Assembly: GCA_030841195.1 (NCBI GenBank)
Contig: JAVEDA010000402.1
Coordinates: 1 to 5,226, forward strand
Source: Actinomycetota bacterium
GTDB lineage: Bacteria; Actinomycetota; Actinomycetes; JACCUZ01
Length of the DNA: 5,226 bases
Direction of reading: 5' to 3'
Of the stretch, positions 4,227-5,226 are shown piece by piece. The translations under genes were made by a program, and so were the position numbers. The notes beneath the pieces are model-generated. The model had not been told where the DNA came from and did no database searches. It saw nothing but the letters and a program-made list of their open reading frames with translations. Numbering within the stretch: position 1 is the first letter of the stretch; the number at the start of each line of letters is the position of its first letter.

Positions 4227-5226
4227 ATGAAGGCACTCGTCTACCACGGTCCGAACACCAAGAGCTGGGACGAGGTCCCCGACCCCGTGCTGATCGAGGT
4301 CGGCGACGCCATCGTGCGGGTCGACACCACCACGATCTGCGGGACCGACCTGCACATCCTCAAGGGCGACGTGCCCGCCGTGACCGAGGGCCGGATCCTC
4401 GGGCACGAAGGTGTCGGCACCGTCGTCCAGGTCGGCTCGGCCGTCCGCAACCACGCGGTCGGCGACCGGGTCATCATCTCCTGCATCAGCTCGTGCGGCG
4501 CCTGCACCTACTGCCGCAGCGGCAACCCCGCGCACTGTCTCGCGGACGAGGGCGCGGTCGGCATCGGCTGGATCCTCGGCCACCTCATCGACGGCACCCA
4601 GGCGGAGATGGTCCGCATCCCGTTCGCGGACAGCTCGCTCTACCGGCTGCCGGAGCACGTCCCGGACGAGGCCGCGCTGCTGCTGTCGGACATCTTCCCG
4701 ACCGGCTTCGAGATCGGCGTGCAGTACGGCCAGGTCAAGCCGGGCGACACCGTCGCGGTCGTCGGTGCGGGCCCGGTGGGCCTGGCCGTCATCGCGACCG
4801 CCGGTCTGTACGGTGCGGCCCAGATCGTCGCCATCGACCTGGACGAGAACCGGCTGGACCTCGCCAAGCAGGTGGGCGCCACGCACTGCGTCAACTCCGG
4901 AGCCGCCGACTGGCAGCAGCAGGTGCTCGACCTCACCGACGGCTACGGCGTCGACGTGGCGGTGGAGGCGGTCGGCGTCCCGGCCACCTTCCAGATGTGC
5001 ACCGACCTGGTGCGCGCGGGCGGCCACGTGGCGAATGTGGGAGTGCACGGCAAGGCAGTGCAGCTCGAGCTGCAGGACCTCTGGATCAAGAACATCTCGA
5101 TCAGCATGGGGCTGGTCAACACCACGACGCTGGCGATGCTGCTCAAGCTCGTGGCGCAGCAGAAGCTGCCGGTCGAGAAGTTCGTGACGCACCGGTTCGC
5201 CCTCGACGAGGTCATCAAGGCCTACG
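4227..5226 (+). CDS. Zinc-dependent medium-chain alcohol dehydrogenase (3' end missing)
   Basis: A cytosolic NAD(P)-dependent zinc alcohol dehydrogenase of the MDR superfamily, Tdh/AdhP-like. The window gives 333 residues; family length is about 345-350, so roughly 12-17 are missing. The GroES-like catalytic domain has zinc ligands Cys38 (ICGTDLH), His60 and Glu61 (GHEGVG). The structural zinc loop has Cys90, Cys93, Cys96 and Cys104, so both metal sites look intact. The Rossmann domain begins near 174 with GAGPVG at 180-185, and Asp204 in AIDLDENR favours NAD over NADP. DIFPTGFE (155-162) and the later VEAVGVPATF and VANVGVHGK are typical of the actinobacterial subfamily that includes, from memory, Streptomyces coelicolor SCO0199. 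The start is supported by GGAGG at 4216-4220 with a 6-nt spacer and by the family N-terminus MKALVYHGP. The substrate is not determined. Upstream CRP-like and DosR-like sites suggest induction under low oxygen or redox stress. Confidence 0.94.
   Translation, partial: MKALVYHGPNTKSWDEVPDPVLIEVGDAIVRVDTTTICGTDLHILKGDVPAVTEGRILGHEGVGTVVQVGSAVRNHAVGDRVIISCISSCGACTYCRSGNPAHCLADEGAVGIGWILGHLIDGTQAEMVRIPFADSSLYRLPEHVPDEAALLLSDIFPTGFEIGVQYGQVKPGDTVAVVGAGPVGLAVIATAGLYGAAQIVAIDLDENRLDLAKQVGATHCVNSGAADWQQQVLDLTDGYGVDVAVEAVGVPATFQMCTDLVRAGGHVANVGVHGKAVQLELQDLWIKNISISMGLVNTTTLAMLLKLVAQQKLPVEKFVTHRFALDEVIKAY

Noticed and set aside
4086..5192. A 368-residue minus-strand frame antisense to the alcohol dehydrogenase.
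   Set aside because: Asp/Arg/Val/His-rich shadow composition. The opposite strand encodes a complete set of zinc-ADH motifs with a good ribosome site.

Overview
This is a high-GC chromosomal segment from an actinobacterium. The case rests on an lsr2 gene (a nucleoid protein found essentially only in Actinobacteria), its position just after a class II lysyl-tRNA synthetase as in mycobacteria, strong G/C bias at third codon positions, and an actinobacterial-type GT-C membrane glycosyltransferase. Genus cannot be fixed from the sequence alone. A non-mycobacterial lineage (Geodermatophilales, Frankiales or Pseudonocardiales-like) is a guess.

Layout, left to right. (1) The 3' part of lysS, cut by the left edge, runs to 1225. 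(2) A 36-codon gene (1228-1338) starts two bases after the lysS stop and encodes a one-pass membrane peptide. (3) A hairpin (1335-1369) overlaps the stop codon of that small gene. It is followed by a leader with two small dyads and a tandem octamer repeat, then lsr2 (1497-1826). (4) The 142-bp convergent gap (1827-1968) holds a tandem duplication of the lsr2 3' end and a 23-bp-arm hairpin that probably terminates transcription from both sides. (5) A 679-residue YkcB/ArnT-like GT-C glycosyltransferase is encoded on the minus strand (4008-1969). (6) A 218-bp divergent intergenic region (4009-4226) holds a CRP-like dyad and a DosR/DevR-like box, both pointing at (7) a zinc-dependent medium-chain alcohol dehydrogenase (4227 to the right edge, C-terminus cut off).

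How the parts relate. lysS, the small membrane gene and lsr2 are co-oriented and form a housekeeping/nucleoid block. In Mycobacterium tuberculosis the order is lysS-lsr2-clpC1. Here clpC does not follow, and the block ends at a strong hairpin against a convergent gene. The glycosyltransferase and the dehydrogenase are divergent and show no obvious functional link. The dehydrogenase appears to be a hypoxia/redox-responsive gene judged by its upstream sites. I see no mobile element, CRISPR array, tRNA or rRNA. Nothing here amounts to a clearly new multi-gene system. The most informative signals are the regulatory sites upstream of the dehydrogenase, the tiny membrane gene between lysS and lsr2, and the repeats flanking lsr2.
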